A stretch of 64,000 nucleotides of DNA from Methylopila sp. Yamaguchi (GCF_002897035.1 NZ_BAUX01000017.1:1-64000); one strand, 5' to 3'; positions 1 to 8,016 are shown, numbered from the stretch's first letter. Numbers and translations: made by a program. Notes: generated by a model not told the origin, from the letters alone.

Positions 1-143
1 GCCCGCGCCCCGCGCCGCACGTTTGCGGGCCCGGAAAGGCCCTCGCCGACGAGGCGGCCGGCGGCGTCCCGCACCCGGGCGCGGCAGCGGGTGCCGCCGC
101 CGTCGACGCCGAGAAACAGGGGCCCGCTCTCATAGCCGCTCAT
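1..143 (-). CDS. BadF/BadG-type sugar kinase, likely N-acetylglucosamine kinase (5' part only)
   Basis: Only the first 47 codons are in the window; the gene runs off the left edge. The N-terminus reads MSGYESGPLFLGVDGGGTRC, and the DGGGTR segment is the phosphate-1 loop of the ASKHA (actin/hexokinase) ATPase fold as found in the BadF/BadG/BcrA/BcrD and eukaryotic-type GlcNAc kinase family. By family the product would phosphorylate an amino sugar in the cytoplasm. It faces away from the small gene at 255. The substrate cannot be told from this fragment; a glucosamine or other hexose kinase role is equally open. Confidence 0.75.
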   Translation of the reverse strand, partial: MSGYESGPLFLGVDGGGTRCRARVRDAAGRLVGEGLSGPANVRRGAR

Positions 144-254
144 GCCGCCGCAGCTCCTATGGTGAATCGGCCGGGAACCAGACGCCCGCCGCCGCGTTTC
201 CGACACACATGGGGCGGCGCCTGAGGGGACGCGCGCTCCGGGGGATTTAGAGCC

Positions 255-398
255 ATGATCGACCCGGCCATCGCACGCTTCGAGCGCCGCCGCCGCTTCG
301 CCGAATACGGCGGCTCCATCGCGATGCTCGCCTCATGGGGCGTCGGGATGTGGCTCGTGGTCAACCTCGTCGACATCGCCACGCTGCTGACCCGCTGA
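255..398 (+). CDS. Small single-span membrane protein
   Basis: A 47-residue ORF with a very basic N-terminal stretch (FERRRRF, residues 9-15) followed by one hydrophobic segment at about residues 20-43 (rich in Met, Leu, Val, Trp). This is the layout of a short inner-membrane protein with its N-terminus inside. It ends one base before the stop of the convergent small gene at 400-522. I do not recognise a family. The Shine-Dalgarno signal is weak. The call rests on the clean membrane-protein pattern. Confidence 0.5.
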   Translation: MIDPAIARFERRRRFAEYGGSIAMLASWGVGMWLVVNLVDIATLLTR

Positions 399-399
399 G

Positions 400-522
400 T
401 CACCACAGCGCCCAGATCCGTCGCGCCGCGCCGGCGGCGAGCACGACCATGATCACGGCGTAGGCCGCGATCCAGAGGCGGCGCTCGCAGCGTCCCTCCT
501 CAGGGCTGGGCGCGGCGCTCAT
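400..522 (-). CDS. Small membrane protein overlapping the ROK kinase gene
   Basis: A 40-residue ORF whose ATG overlaps the TGA of the upstream ROK kinase gene in an ATGA junction, so it is probably translationally coupled to it. It has a polar, acidic/basic N-terminus (residues 1-16) and a single hydrophobic segment at about residues 18-34 (AAYAVIMVVLAAGAA) ending in RRIWALW. It would be the third gene of a lysR-ROK kinase-small protein operon. I recognise no family. Coupling plus a clear membrane span is the support, and a chance ORF cannot be excluded. Confidence 0.5.
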   Translation of the reverse strand: MSAAPSPEEGRCERRLWIAAYAVIMVVLAAGAARRIWALW

Positions 523-1418
523 GGCTTCCACAGCCAGGCCGCGCCGCGGACGCCGGAGGAATCGCCGTGCAGGGCGGGCCGGATCGGGGTGGAGAAGCCG
601 TCCGAGAACACCCGGGAGGCGATCACGGCGGGGAGCGCCTCGTAGAGCTCCGGGACGTTCGACATGCCGCCGCCCAGCACGATGACGTCGGGATCGAGCA
701 GGTTCACCACCGTCGCGAGCGCGCGGCCGAGCCGGTCGACGTAGACCGCGAGCGATCCGGCCGCGTCCGCGTCGCCCCCGCGCGCGGCAGCCACCACCGC
801 TTCCGCGCTCATGGCGACGCCCGTCGTCAGCGCGTGGGCGCGGGCGAAACCGGGGCCGGACACGAAGGTCTCGACGCAGCCGCGCTGGCCGCACCAGCAC
901 AGCGGGCCGGGCGCCTCGGCGCTCCCGCTCGCCCAGGGCAGCGGGTTGTGGCCGAACTCGCCGGCGATCGCTTGGCGGCCGGTCCAGGGCCGCCCGCCGA
1001 TCGCGACGCCGGCGCCGCAGCCTGTGCCGACGATCACGGCGAAAGCCACCGCCGCGCCCGCAGCGGCGCCGTCGGTCGCCTCCGACACCGCAAGGCAGTT
1101 GGCGTCGTTCTGCAGCCGCACCGGGCGGCCGAGCGCGGTCTCGAGGTCCTGCTTCAGCGGGCGGCCGTTCAGCCAGGTGGAGTTGGCGTTGCGCAGCAGC
1201 CCGGTGGCAGGCGACAGGGAGCCCGGCATGCCGACCCCGACGGAGCCCGTCGCGCCGAGGGCGCTCTCGAAGCGGGCGACGAGGGCGGCCACGGCGTAGA
1301 CGCAGCCCTCGTAGTCGTTCTGGGGCGTTGGCGCGCGCTCCCGGAGCAGCGTCGCGCCGCCTTCGTCGAGCGCGATCGCCTCGATCTTGGTCCCGCCCCA
1401 GTCGATTCCGATCAGCAT
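519..1418 (-). CDS. ROK-family sugar kinase (fructokinase/Mak-like)
   Basis: A 299-residue ROK kinase, full length for the family. The N-terminus IGIDWGGTKIE (residues 3-13) is the phosphate-binding loop of the ASKHA fold. EFGHNPLP carries the ROK histidine, and LCWCGQRGCVETF is the CxCGxxGCxE zinc-binding motif. VLGGGMSN near the C-terminus is the adenosine loop. By family it phosphorylates a free hexose with ATP in the cytoplasm; the bacterial fructokinase (Mak) group is the closest pattern, but glucose or an amino sugar is possible. It starts 7 bases after the LysR gene ends, so the two are co-transcribed, which suggests the regulator senses a sugar or its phosphate. Confidence 0.85.
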   Translation of the reverse strand: MLIGIDWGGTKIEAIALDEGGATLLRERAPTPQNDYEGCVYAVAALVARFESALGATGSVGVGMPGSLSPATGLLRNANSTWLNGRPLKQDLETALGRPVRLQNDANCLAVSEATDGAAAGAAVAFAVIVGTGCGAGVAIGGRPWTGRQAIAGEFGHNPLPWASGSAEAPGPLCWCGQRGCVETFVSGPGFARAHALTTGVAMSAEAVVAAARGGDADAAGSLAVYVDRLGRALATVVNLLDPDVIVLGGGMSNVPELYEALPAVIASRVFSDGFSTPIRPALHGDSSGVRGAAWLWKP

Positions 1419-1425
1419 GCGCGGG

Positions 1426-2292
1426 TCAGGCCGCCCGGTCGAGGCGCGCGAGCGTGGCGCGGATCGCGCTGGCGAGCGTGCGCGACGCCACCCCCGCGTC
1501 CGGCCGCACCACGAGCCCGATTTCCGCCGCGGGCATATCCGGCAGGCCTTCCGCCGCCCCCAGCCGCCGCCAGCCCCCGGGCACGGAGCTTTCGGCGACG
1601 CAGGTGAGGGCGAAGCCGGTCGAGACCGCCGACAGCACGCCCTGCAGGCTCGACGAGACATAGGCGATGCGCCACGGGCGGCCGGAGGTCTCGAGCGCCC
1701 CCAGCACCACGTTCCGGAAGCGGCAGCCCTCGCTGAACACCGCGAGCGGCAGCGGATCGACCAGTTCCGGGCGGTGGTCCGGCGGCGCGCACCAAACCAG
1801 CGGCTCGTAGCGCAGCAACTCGCCGGTCGGGCGTTCGGGGTCGCGGGTGATGACCGCGACGTCGATCGCGCCCTGCGCGAGGTCGCGCTCCAGCCGCTGG
1901 CTGATCTCGCAGCGCACGTCGAGCTGCACCTTGGGGTGGGTCGTCATGAACCGCCGCAGCAGCAGCGAGCCGAACGGCTCGACGTAGTCGTCGGGGATGC
2001 CGAGCCGCACCCGCCCGCCCAGACTTTCGCCGCCCAGCGCCAGCCGCGCCTCGTCCTCGATCTGGAGAAGCTGCCGCGCGTAGCCGAGCAGCTCCGTTCC
2101 GGCCGGCGTCGCGATGGCGCCGGCCCGCCCGCGCTCGATCAGCCGATGGCCGAGCTCGGCCTCCAGCGCCGCGATCTTGGCGCTGACGGCGGACTGGGTG
2201 CGGCCGAGCCGCCCCGCCGCGGCCGTGAAGCCGCCCATGTCCACGACCGCCGCCAAGGTCGCCAGAGCGTCGAGGTCGAGGTGGCGGGTCAT
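1426..2292 (-). CDS. LysR-family transcriptional regulator
   Basis: A 288-residue protein with the N-terminal LysR winged helix-turn-helix (residues 4-65, with TAAAGRLGRTQSAVSAKIAA as the recognition region) and a C-terminal effector-binding domain beginning about residue 90 (GGRVRLGIPDDYVEPFG). The ATG at 2292 gives the usual LysR start; longer in-frame starts add a tail that no LysR protein needs. It is transcribed divergently from eda across a 160-bp region and leads the ROK kinase operon. LysR regulators usually act on the divergent promoter, so eda and the kinase are the likely targets. The effector is unknown. Confidence 0.88.
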   Translation of the reverse strand: MTRHLDLDALATLAAVVDMGGFTAAAGRLGRTQSAVSAKIAALEAELGHRLIERGRAGAIATPAGTELLGYARQLLQIEDEARLALGGESLGGRVRLGIPDDYVEPFGSLLLRRFMTTHPKVQLDVRCEISQRLERDLAQGAIDVAVITRDPERPTGELLRYEPLVWCAPPDHRPELVDPLPLAVFSEGCRFRNVVLGALETSGRPWRIAYVSSSLQGVLSAVSTGFALTCVAESSVPGGWRRLGAAEGLPDMPAAEIGLVVRPDAGVASRTLASAIRATLARLDRAA

Positions 2293-2452
2293 GCGGGTCT
2301 CTCGTGCGGCGAACGTGGGGCCGAGAGCGACCATAGCGGCGGATCCTCCGTCATGCGAGCGGCGCATCCCTGCGCCAAACTTGACGTGGCGACGCTTGGG
2401 CGCGATGCAGCATGCGCCGAAAGTCACCTACGCCCCCCGCGAGGAGATGCTC

Positions 2453-3103
2453 ATGTCTTTCACGCTCGCCAAGACCGAACGCCTCGCGGCGATCCTGGCC
2501 CAGGCTCCCGTCATTCCGGTGCTCACGTTCGAGGACGCGGCGAGCGGCGTCGCGACCGCCAAGGCGCTCCGGGACGGCGGCCTGCCGGTTCTCGAGGTGA
2601 CGCTGCGCACCCCGAAATCGCTGGAGGCGCTGCAGGCGATCGTCTCCGAAGTCGAGGGCGTCACCGTCGGCGCCGGCACCGTGCTCGAGCCCGAGCACGT
2701 CCAGACCGCGATCCAGGCCGGCGCGGAGTTCCTCGTCAGCCCCGGCGTCAGCTCCCGGCTGATCGCCGCCGGCAGCGAGGCGCCCGTGCCGTTCCTGCCG
2801 GGCGTCGCCACCGCCTCCGAGGCGATGCAGCTCGCCGAGCGCGGCGCGAACTTCGCCAAGTTCTTCCCTGCCGGCCCGGCCGGCGGCCCGGCCTATCTCA
2901 AGGCGCTGCTCGCCCCGCTGCCGAACCTGCACTTCGTGCCGACCGGCGGCGTCGACCTCGGCAACGCGCCGAGCTACCTCGCCCTCAAGAACGTCGTCAG
3001 CGTCGGCGGCTCCTGGGTCGCGCCGGCGGACCTGATCGCGCGCGGCGACTGGGCCGGCATCCAGGCGCTGGCGCAGGAAGCCTCGAAGCTCAAGGCGCGC
3101 TGA
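2453..3103 (+). CDS. eda: KHG/KDPG aldolase
   Basis: A 216-residue class I aldolase that splits 2-keto-3-deoxy-6-phosphogluconate to pyruvate and glyceraldehyde 3-phosphate (Entner-Doudoroff pathway), and in many species also 4-hydroxy-2-oxoglutarate. LEVTLRTP (near residue 45) holds the catalytic Glu, GAGTV and SPG the barrel loops, NFAKFFPA the Schiff-base Lys, and PTGGV the phosphate-binding loop. The start at 2453 is preceded by GAGGAG at a 6-base gap; the ATG two codons earlier is too close to it. It is divergent from the LysR-ROK kinase operon, which fits control by that regulator. No edd lies beside it; the IlvD/Edd enzyme at 8017 is a different subfamily. Confidence 0.93.
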   Translation: MSFTLAKTERLAAILAQAPVIPVLTFEDAASGVATAKALRDGGLPVLEVTLRTPKSLEALQAIVSEVEGVTVGAGTVLEPEHVQTAIQAGAEFLVSPGVSSRLIAAGSEAPVPFLPGVATASEAMQLAERGANFAKFFPAGPAGGPAYLKALLAPLPNLHFVPTGGVDLGNAPSYLALKNVVSVGGSWVAPADLIARGDWAGIQALAQEASKLKAR

Positions 3104-3182
3104 CGGCCGCGGCCGCCGCTTGCGGCCCGCGGGCCGCGACCCTACCTCCGAACGGCATCATGACGCCGATCGGAGACCTGCC

Positions 3183-4031
3183 GTGCTCGACGCCAAATCC
3201 ATTCTCGACCAGTTTCTCGGCTCCGGCGGCGGTTCGAACCGCGGCATGGGCGACATCCTCAAGCGCATGGGCGGCCCGGCCGCTCCGGGCGGGAAGGGGT
3301 CGGCCGGCGGATCCGGCGATCTGATGAAGCAGGTCGAAGGCCTCGCCAAGGGCAACCTCGGCGGCGTCGCCGGCGGCGCGATCGCCGGCACGCTGGCCTC
3401 GGTGCTGCTCGGCGGCAAGGGCTCCAAGAAGGGGCCCGCGCTCGGCGGCAGCGCCATGAAGCTCGGCGGCCTCGCGATCCTTGGCGGCCTCGCCTACAAG
3501 GCGTGGCAGAACTACCAGGCCAATCAGGCCCCCGCGCCGGGCGCGCCGTACCCCTATCCCCAGGCGCCCGGCCACCAGACCCAGCCGCAGTCGGCGCCGA
3601 TCGAGGTGCTGCCTCCGCCCACCGAGACCCCGTTCAGCCCCTCCACCTCGGCGGACGAGCAGAAGCTCGGGCTGCTTCTCATCCGCGCGATGATCGCGGC
3701 GGCCCGCGCCGACGGCAGGATCGACCGCGAGGAGATCGGGAAGATCAAGGAAGCGCTGAAGGCCGCGGGCGCGGAGGCGAACGAGGAGGAGTTTCTGCTG
3801 GAGCACCTCGGCCAGGCCGACGATCTCGACGCCATCGCGGCGGAAGCCAGAGGGCCGGAGCTGGGTTCCGAGGTCTGGCTGGCGGCGCGGCTCGCGATCG
3901 ATCCCGACACGCCGGCGGAGCAATACTTCCTGCAGGCGCTCGCCGCCAAGTTGAAGCTGGACGAGGCCCATGTCGCGCATCTGGAGGCGACGGCGGCGCA
4001 GGCCAAGGCGAGCGGCGTCACCGCAGGCTGA
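3183..4031 (+). CDS. DUF533 / TerB-like membrane-associated protein (YebE-type)
   Basis: A 282-residue protein with a GTG start (GGAG 7 bases upstream). Residues 1-70 are Gly-rich and low in complexity. A hydrophobic Gly/Ala/Leu segment (about 60-110, including GGAIAGTLASVLLGG) may sit in the membrane, and a Pro-rich linker (about 118-150) follows. The C-terminal half, from about residue 160 (KLGLLLIRAMIAAARADGRI), is the acidic helical TerB-like fold with the typical DGxID metal-type motif. This architecture is the DUF533 family of E. coli YebE. The function is not established. It stands alone after eda. Confidence 0.8.
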   Translation: MLDAKSILDQFLGSGGGSNRGMGDILKRMGGPAAPGGKGSAGGSGDLMKQVEGLAKGNLGGVAGGAIAGTLASVLLGGKGSKKGPALGGSAMKLGGLAILGGLAYKAWQNYQANQAPAPGAPYPYPQAPGHQTQPQSAPIEVLPPPTETPFSPSTSADEQKLGLLLIRAMIAAARADGRIDREEIGKIKEALKAAGAEANEEEFLLEHLGQADDLDAIAAEARGPELGSEVWLAARLAIDPDTPAEQYFLQALAAKLKLDEAHVAHLEATAAQAKASGVTAG

Positions 4032-4097
4032 CCTGCCGCCGCTTGGCTGACGGTAACGGCGTGTTGAACGGTCGATCGGCGACAGAGCTGACGCAAA

Positions 4098-4123
4098 GGA
4101 ACCAAGAGCCTGTGTCGTCGGTT
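4098..4123 (+). promoter_or_regulatory. Candidate EcfG (general stress sigma factor) promoter
   Basis: GGAAC at 4098-4102, a 17-base spacer, then GGTT at 4120-4123. This fits the alphaproteobacterial EcfG/RpoE2 pattern GGAAC-N18/19-TT. A start near 4130 would leave a leader of about 23 nt before the small gene at 4153. Confidence 0.5.
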
Positions 4124-4152
4124 GTGCCTTCAAGAGTTACACGGAGGCACCG

Positions 4153-4248
4153 ATGCTGAAGAACATTCTGAAAGCGCTGTTCATGGGTTGGATCACCAAG
4201 AAGATCGCGCAGCGCGGCGCGCGCCGTCGCCCGGATTACCGCTACTGA
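4153..4248 (+). CDS. 31-residue basic small protein
   Basis: A short ORF (MLKNILKALFMGWITKKIAQ then an Arg-rich tail ending PDYRY) with a strong Shine-Dalgarno GGAG at 4143-4146, a candidate EcfG promoter upstream at 4098-4123 and an intrinsic terminator right after the stop. A promoter, ribosome site and terminator around such a short frame argue for a real gene. The N-terminal half is amphipathic and hydrophobic, and the C-terminus is strongly basic, so it may associate with membrane or nucleic acid. I recognise no family. A stress role is inferred from the promoter alone. Confidence 0.65.
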   Translation: MLKNILKALFMGWITKKIAQRGARRRPDYRY

Positions 4249-4273
4249 TCGATCGCTTCGCGATCGAGGATTT

Positions 4274-4303
4274 GGGCCTGAAGCGCTGCTTCGGGCCCTT
4301 TTT
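4274..4303 (+). terminator. Intrinsic terminator
   Basis: GGGCCTGAAGC pairs with GCTTCGGGCCC (one G-U pair) around a 3-base loop, followed by TTTTT. It ends the 31-residue gene. Confidence 0.85.
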
Positions 4304-4330
4304 CGTTGCGGCTGTGCGTTCGATCAATGG

Positions 4331-4356
4331 GGAACTAAGCGGCGGCGCGCAGAGTT
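4331..4356 (+). promoter_or_regulatory. Candidate EcfG promoter
   Basis: GGAAC at 4331-4335, 17 bases, then AGTT at 4353-4356. It lies 34 bases before the start of the DUF2934 gene, directly after the preceding terminator. Confidence 0.45.
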
Positions 4357-4389
4357 GCCTCCCACATTCACAAGCCTGCGAGGAAGACC

Positions 4390-4686
4390 ATGTCCGAGAC
4401 CCCCGTGACGCCGAAGCTGCGCGAACGCGCCCGCAAGCTTTGGATCGACGCTGGTTCCCCCGAGGGCCGCGAGGACGACTATCTGGAGCGGGCGAAGGAG
4501 CTTGCGGCCCTTGAGTCCAACCCGCAGGCCGGGTTGGAGCCAAACCCGCTTGCCGACGGCGTCGTGACGCCGGCCGAGCGTGGCGAGCCGATCGAGGAAG
4601 CGTCGCTCCAGGAAAACCTGGGCGAATTTCCGGGACCTCTTACGGATCAGGGCGACGAGGCCCAGACGCCGCGCCCCCGCGAGTAA
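4390..4686 (+). CDS. DUF2934-type acidic small protein
   Basis: A 98-residue, strongly charged protein without membrane segment. Residues 8-36 (RERARKLWIDAGSPEG then EDDYLERAKE) show the DUF2934 pattern of a short helical motif with a conserved Trp, Gly and Asp/Asn-rich turn. The remainder is acidic and probably disordered. DUF2934 proteins are common, often multi-copy, in Hyphomicrobiales and have no established function. The candidate EcfG promoter just upstream would place it in the general stress response, which is an inference. AGGAAG precedes the ATG. Confidence 0.75.
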   Translation: MSETPVTPKLRERARKLWIDAGSPEGREDDYLERAKELAALESNPQAGLEPNPLADGVVTPAERGEPIEEASLQENLGEFPGPLTDQGDEAQTPRPRE

Positions 4687-4760
4687 CCTGCCTGCGGAGG
4701 GGCTTCCGACACCTTGGCGGCGCGGGGCCGGATCGCTGAAGACCGACCCCGGCGGCCGCG

Positions 4761-5384
4761 TCAGTTCGGCGTGTACTGCACGATCGTCGTCCCGCCCGTG
4801 ATGCTGCACGAGATGTCCTCGTACTGCCGCAAGTCCGGCACGACGAGGACACGGTACGTCTGAACGCCGGCCGCCACGTTGAACACGCGGGACAGCGTCA
4901 CTGGCAGATAAACGATCTGCCGCACGCTGGGCGGCGGCACGTTTGACTGCCCGTTCAGCAGATCCTCCTTGGCGCCGACGGTGGTGGAGCCCGGAGCGCC
5001 GCCAACGAAGGCGGAGGCGTCATTCTTCAATGCAAGGTGCACGTAGTATTCGTAGACTGACTGCGAAAATCCGTTGCCGTAGAACGTTCTGGATTTGTAG
5101 GAGCACCCGACGTTGCCCTGCCAGGTGACCATTGCGCGTCCGGGCGCCGCGAAGCGCACGCGGTAATCCGGCAGGGTCTTGGGCTCGAAGTCGCCGGCGA
5201 GGATCCTCACACAGAGAGATTGGTCCGCTTCCGTGCCGCAGGGACGGCTTTGATTGAGCGTCGGCTTAGGGGCCGCCGCGGCGGCCTTCGCGCTGAGCGT
5301 CACGACTCCGTCTTCGGCGGCGACGACAGGCGATGCCGTCGCCGCCGCCAGCGTTGCGGCGACGGCTATGATGGTTGTTTTCAC
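4761..5384 (-). CDS. Secreted protein of unknown function
   Basis: A 207-residue protein with a GTG start (AGGGGG about 10 bases upstream) and a classic Sec signal peptide (MKTTIIAVAATLAAATASPV with cleavage after AAA or VVAA near residue 23). The mature part has four cysteines (for example GCSYK and SCSITGG) that could form two disulfides in the periplasm, and many Tyr/Val-rich strands suggesting a beta fold. I recognise no family. The neighbours (DUF2934 gene, aminotransferase) do not suggest a function. It is probably monocistronic. Confidence 0.7.
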   Translation of the reverse strand: MKTTIIAVAATLAAATASPVVAAEDGVVTLSAKAAAAAPKPTLNQSRPCGTEADQSLCVRILAGDFEPKTLPDYRVRFAAPGRAMVTWQGNVGCSYKSRTFYGNGFSQSVYEYYVHLALKNDASAFVGGAPGSTTVGAKEDLLNGQSNVPPPSVRQIVYLPVTLSRVFNVAAGVQTYRVLVVPDLRQYEDISCSITGGTTIVQYTPN

Positions 5385-5468
5385 GGATCCGGTACCCCCT
5401 CGGATGTCTGAGGTCTGGACCGTACCATAAAAAGTCCAAAGCGGCGGCCGTCGTTTTAGAATTTCGCT

Positions 5469-6659
5469 TCAGATCGTGCGCTCGCTCAGAAAGGCCCGCA
5501 TCCGCTCCAGCGCGCGCGCGATGTTCTCCGCGGAGTTGGCGTAGGACAGCCGGATGTACCCCTCGCCGTACACCCCGAAATCGGGTCCGCCGATGACGGC
5601 GACGCCGGCTTGCTCCAGCAGGGCGGAGGCGAGCGGCTTCGCCTTCCAGCCGGTCGCGGAGATGTTGGGGAACGCGTAGAACGCGCCCTTGGGCGTGACG
5701 GCGCTGACCCCGGGAAGGGCGTTCAGGCCCTCGGTCACCACAGCGCGACGCTTGTCGAACTCCGCGCGCATGTGCCGGACGGCGTCCTGCGGGCCGTCCA
5801 GCGCCGCGATCCCGGCATATTGGGTCGCGGCGTTCACGCAGGACCAGGCGTTGACGGCGAGCTTGCGGACGTCCTCGTAAAGCGTCTTCGGCCAGATCGA
5901 CCAGCCCAGCCGCCAGCCGGTCATGGCGTAGGTCTTGGACCAACCGTTCAGCACGATCAGCCTGTCGCGGATCTCGGGGTAGCTGAGCAGGGTGCGGTGT
6001 TCGAGCCCGTCGAAGACCAGTTGGTCGTAGATCTCGTCCGAGAGGATCGCCACATGCGGATGGGCCTCGAGGCCCTTCACCAGCTTGTCGATCTCCTCGG
6101 CCGGCGTCACGCCGCCGGTCGGGTTCGCCGGCGAGTTGATGACGACCAGCCGGGTCCGCGGCGTGATCAGCGCCAGCAGTTCGTCCGCCGAGAAGGCGAA
6201 GCCGTTCTCCTCGCGCGCCGGGACCGGGATCGGCGTCGCGCCGGTGTGCTCGATCATGGAGCGGTAGATCGGGAAGCCGGGGTCGGGATAGAGGATCTCC
6301 GCCCCCGGCTCGCCGAACAGGCGGATGGCGGCGTACATCGTCACCTTGCCGCCCGGCACGATCATCACGAGGTCCGGATCGACGGCGACGCCGAAGCGGC
6401 GGTCGAGGTCGCGGGCCACAGCCTCGCGCAACGGCAGGATGCCGACCGACGGCGTATAGCCGTGATGTCCGTCGCGCAGCGCCTTGACCGCCGCCTCCAC
6501 CACATGCGGCGGCGTCGGGAAGTCCGGCTGGCCGATCCCGAGATTCACGATGTCGCGGCCTTGCGCGCTCAGCGCCGTCGCGCGCGCCAGCACGGCGAAG
6601 GCGTTCTCCTCGCCGATGCGGTCGAAGGCCGCGACCGTGGTGAGGGCGTTCGTACGCAT
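5469..6659 (-). CDS. PLP-dependent class I/II aminotransferase
   Basis: A 396-residue fold-type I aminotransferase of the aspartate aminotransferase superfamily. It has NLGIGQPDFPTP near the N-terminus, YPDPGFP, the conserved INSPANPTGG, SDEIYDQLVF, and NGWSKTYAMTGWRLGW with the Schiff-base Lys. The C-terminal FYAFPNIS and the Arg-bearing YIRLSYA segment bind the substrate carboxylate. Such enzymes in Hyphomicrobiales transfer amino groups between amino acids and 2-oxo acids; the substrate is not readable here. I chose the ATG at 6659 (MRTNALTTV) because related proteins begin so; an ATG at 6680 is an alternative. Confidence 0.85.
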   Translation of the reverse strand: MRTNALTTVAAFDRIGEENAFAVLARATALSAQGRDIVNLGIGQPDFPTPPHVVEAAVKALRDGHHGYTPSVGILPLREAVARDLDRRFGVAVDPDLVMIVPGGKVTMYAAIRLFGEPGAEILYPDPGFPIYRSMIEHTGATPIPVPAREENGFAFSADELLALITPRTRLVVINSPANPTGGVTPAEEIDKLVKGLEAHPHVAILSDEIYDQLVFDGLEHRTLLSYPEIRDRLIVLNGWSKTYAMTGWRLGWSIWPKTLYEDVRKLAVNAWSCVNAATQYAGIAALDGPQDAVRHMRAEFDKRRAVVTEGLNALPGVSAVTPKGAFYAFPNISATGWKAKPLASALLEQAGVAVIGGPDFGVYGEGYIRLSYANSAENIARALERMRAFLSERTI

Positions 6660-6690
6660 CACTGAAATGCTCGCTTGCATGGCGAGAGCG

Positions 6691-6716
6691 GGAACGATCG
6701 CCCGCCCCTCTGGGTT
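6691..6716 (+). promoter_or_regulatory. Candidate EcfG promoter for the PfpI gene
   Basis: GGAAC at 6691-6695, 17 bases, then GGTT at 6713-6716. It lies about 80 bases before the PfpI/DJ-1 start at 6794, in the divergent region shared with the aminotransferase gene. Confidence 0.4.
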
Positions 6717-6793
6717 GTGTTCGCAACAAGCGCGTAACGCGCCGCGGACGCGCTTCAAAGCGTTCTTACGCAGATAATTCAAGGAGTTTCATC

Positions 6794-7366
6794 ATGGCCA
6801 ATCGCCTCGACGGGCGTCGCATCGCCGTGCTCGCGACGGACGGTTTCGAACAGGTTGAACTGACTGAGCCGGTGAAGGCCCTTAAGGAGGCCGGCGCCGT
6901 GGTCACGGTGGTCAGCCCGAAGTCCGGCGAGATCCAGGGCTTTGAGCACGACAAGCCGGGCCAGAAAGTGAAAGTCGATCAGGAGCTTGGCTCCGCCGAC
7001 GCCGGATCGTTCGACGGTCTTCTCATCCCCGGCGGCCTGTTCAATCCCGACGCGCTTCGCGTGGACGACACGGCGTTGAATTTCGCGCGCGGCTTCTTCG
7101 AAGCCGGCAAGCCGGTCGCCTCGATCTGCCACGGCCCGCAGGTGCTGATCAGCGCGGGGCTGGTGAAGGGCCGCAAGATGACCGGCTTCAAGTCGATCCA
7201 GCAGGATCTGAAGAACGCCGGCGCGATCGTATCGGACGAGGAAGTCGTGACGGATCAGGGCCTCGTGACCTCGCGGAACCCGAACGACATTCCGGCGTTC
7301 AACGCCAAGATCATCGAAGAATTCGCTGAAGGTCGGCACGACGGACAGCGCCGTTCTGCGGCTTGA
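6794..7366 (+). CDS. DJ-1/PfpI family protein (YhbO/YajL type)
   Basis: A 190-residue DJ-1/PfpI protein: IAVLATDGFEQVEL opens the flavodoxin-like fold with the conserved Glu, LLIPGG marks the central strand, and ASICHGPQVL holds the nucleophile-elbow Cys with its His. The family includes stress-induced proteins described as glyoxalases, deglycases or proteases; which activity applies is debated. AAGGAG lies 8 bases before the ATG. A candidate EcfG promoter upstream and the periplasmic repeat protein gene 53 bases downstream fit a stress-response operon. Confidence 0.88.
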   Translation: MANRLDGRRIAVLATDGFEQVELTEPVKALKEAGAVVTVVSPKSGEIQGFEHDKPGQKVKVDQELGSADAGSFDGLLIPGGLFNPDALRVDDTALNFARGFFEAGKPVASICHGPQVLISAGLVKGRKMTGFKSIQQDLKNAGAIVSDEEVVTDQGLVTSRNPNDIPAFNAKIIEEFAEGRHDGQRRSAA

Positions 7367-7419
7367 TCTGCAAGTGCGACCTGCCGACGCGACCACTCAC
7401 TCTCTTAAGGAGCTTTGAC

Positions 7420-7767
7420 ATGACCAAGATCGCTCACGGCCTGTTCGCGGGCCTCATCGCCGCTTCCTTCGCGGTGGCTCCCGCCGCCATGGCGCAGAGC
7501 CCGAACAGCGCCCAGTCCACCAACGGTCAGACCTATCTGAACGATCAGAGCCAGGCGGACCAGACTCGTATGGACCCGGGCGCGCCGACCGGCGCCGCGG
7601 AAGCCGCTCCCGGCGGCAACATCACCGGCGCCCAGTCCACCAATGGGCGGACCTTCCTGCAGGACCAGAAGGCGGCCGACGAGACTCGTCTCGACCGGGG
7701 CGCCCCGAGCGATCAGGCCCGATCGAAGGACGGCAAGCCGCTCGGGCCGACGAACACCCGCGGTTGA
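7420..7767 (+). CDS. Exported small protein with two 26-residue repeats
   Basis: A 115-residue protein with a Sec signal peptide (MTKIAHGLFAGLIAASFAVA, cleavage after AMA near residue 25). The mature part holds two tandem copies of a roughly 26-residue unit (about residues 31-56 and 71-96), each starting AQSTNG, with a central (L)xDQxxAD and ending in TRxDxGAP. The copies differ at several places, so they are an old duplication. It is polar, Asn/Gln/Asp-rich and probably disordered. It follows the PfpI gene by 53 bases with TTAAGGAG before the ATG, and a strong terminator follows. I do not recognise a named family. Confidence 0.72.
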   Translation: MTKIAHGLFAGLIAASFAVAPAAMAQSPNSAQSTNGQTYLNDQSQADQTRMDPGAPTGAAEAAPGGNITGAQSTNGRTFLQDQKAADETRLDRGAPSDQARSKDGKPLGPTNTRG

Positions 7768-7820
7768 CCTCTGGTTCACCAATGGGCCGGACACGTTAAC
7801 CTGCGTGTCGCCTGAAGTTG

Positions 7821-7852
7821 ACGCCCGTTCCCGCAAGGGAGCGGGCGTTTTC
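7821..7852 (+). terminator. Intrinsic terminator
   Basis: ACGCCCGTTCCC pairs with GGGAGCGGGCGT around a GCAA loop, then TTTTCGTT. It closes the PfpI-repeat protein unit. Confidence 0.85.
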
Positions 7853-8016
7853 GTTCCAGCACCGCTGCACGAGACTTGTTTTCAGAAACCGAACTTTTGT
7901 TCGATTGCCCTTGATCCGTCGCCGTGGCCGGAGCATTCTCCGCCCACTTTGAAGCCATTCGAAACGTGATGCGGCGCGCAAGACGCCGCGCGCGTAGTTT
8001 GAGGGAGCGCGGCGAC

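Noticed and set aside
5266-6729. 487-residue minus-strand frame overlapping the aminotransferase in another frame
   Set aside because: Arg/Gly/Pro-rich shadow of the real minus-strand gene at 5469-6659.
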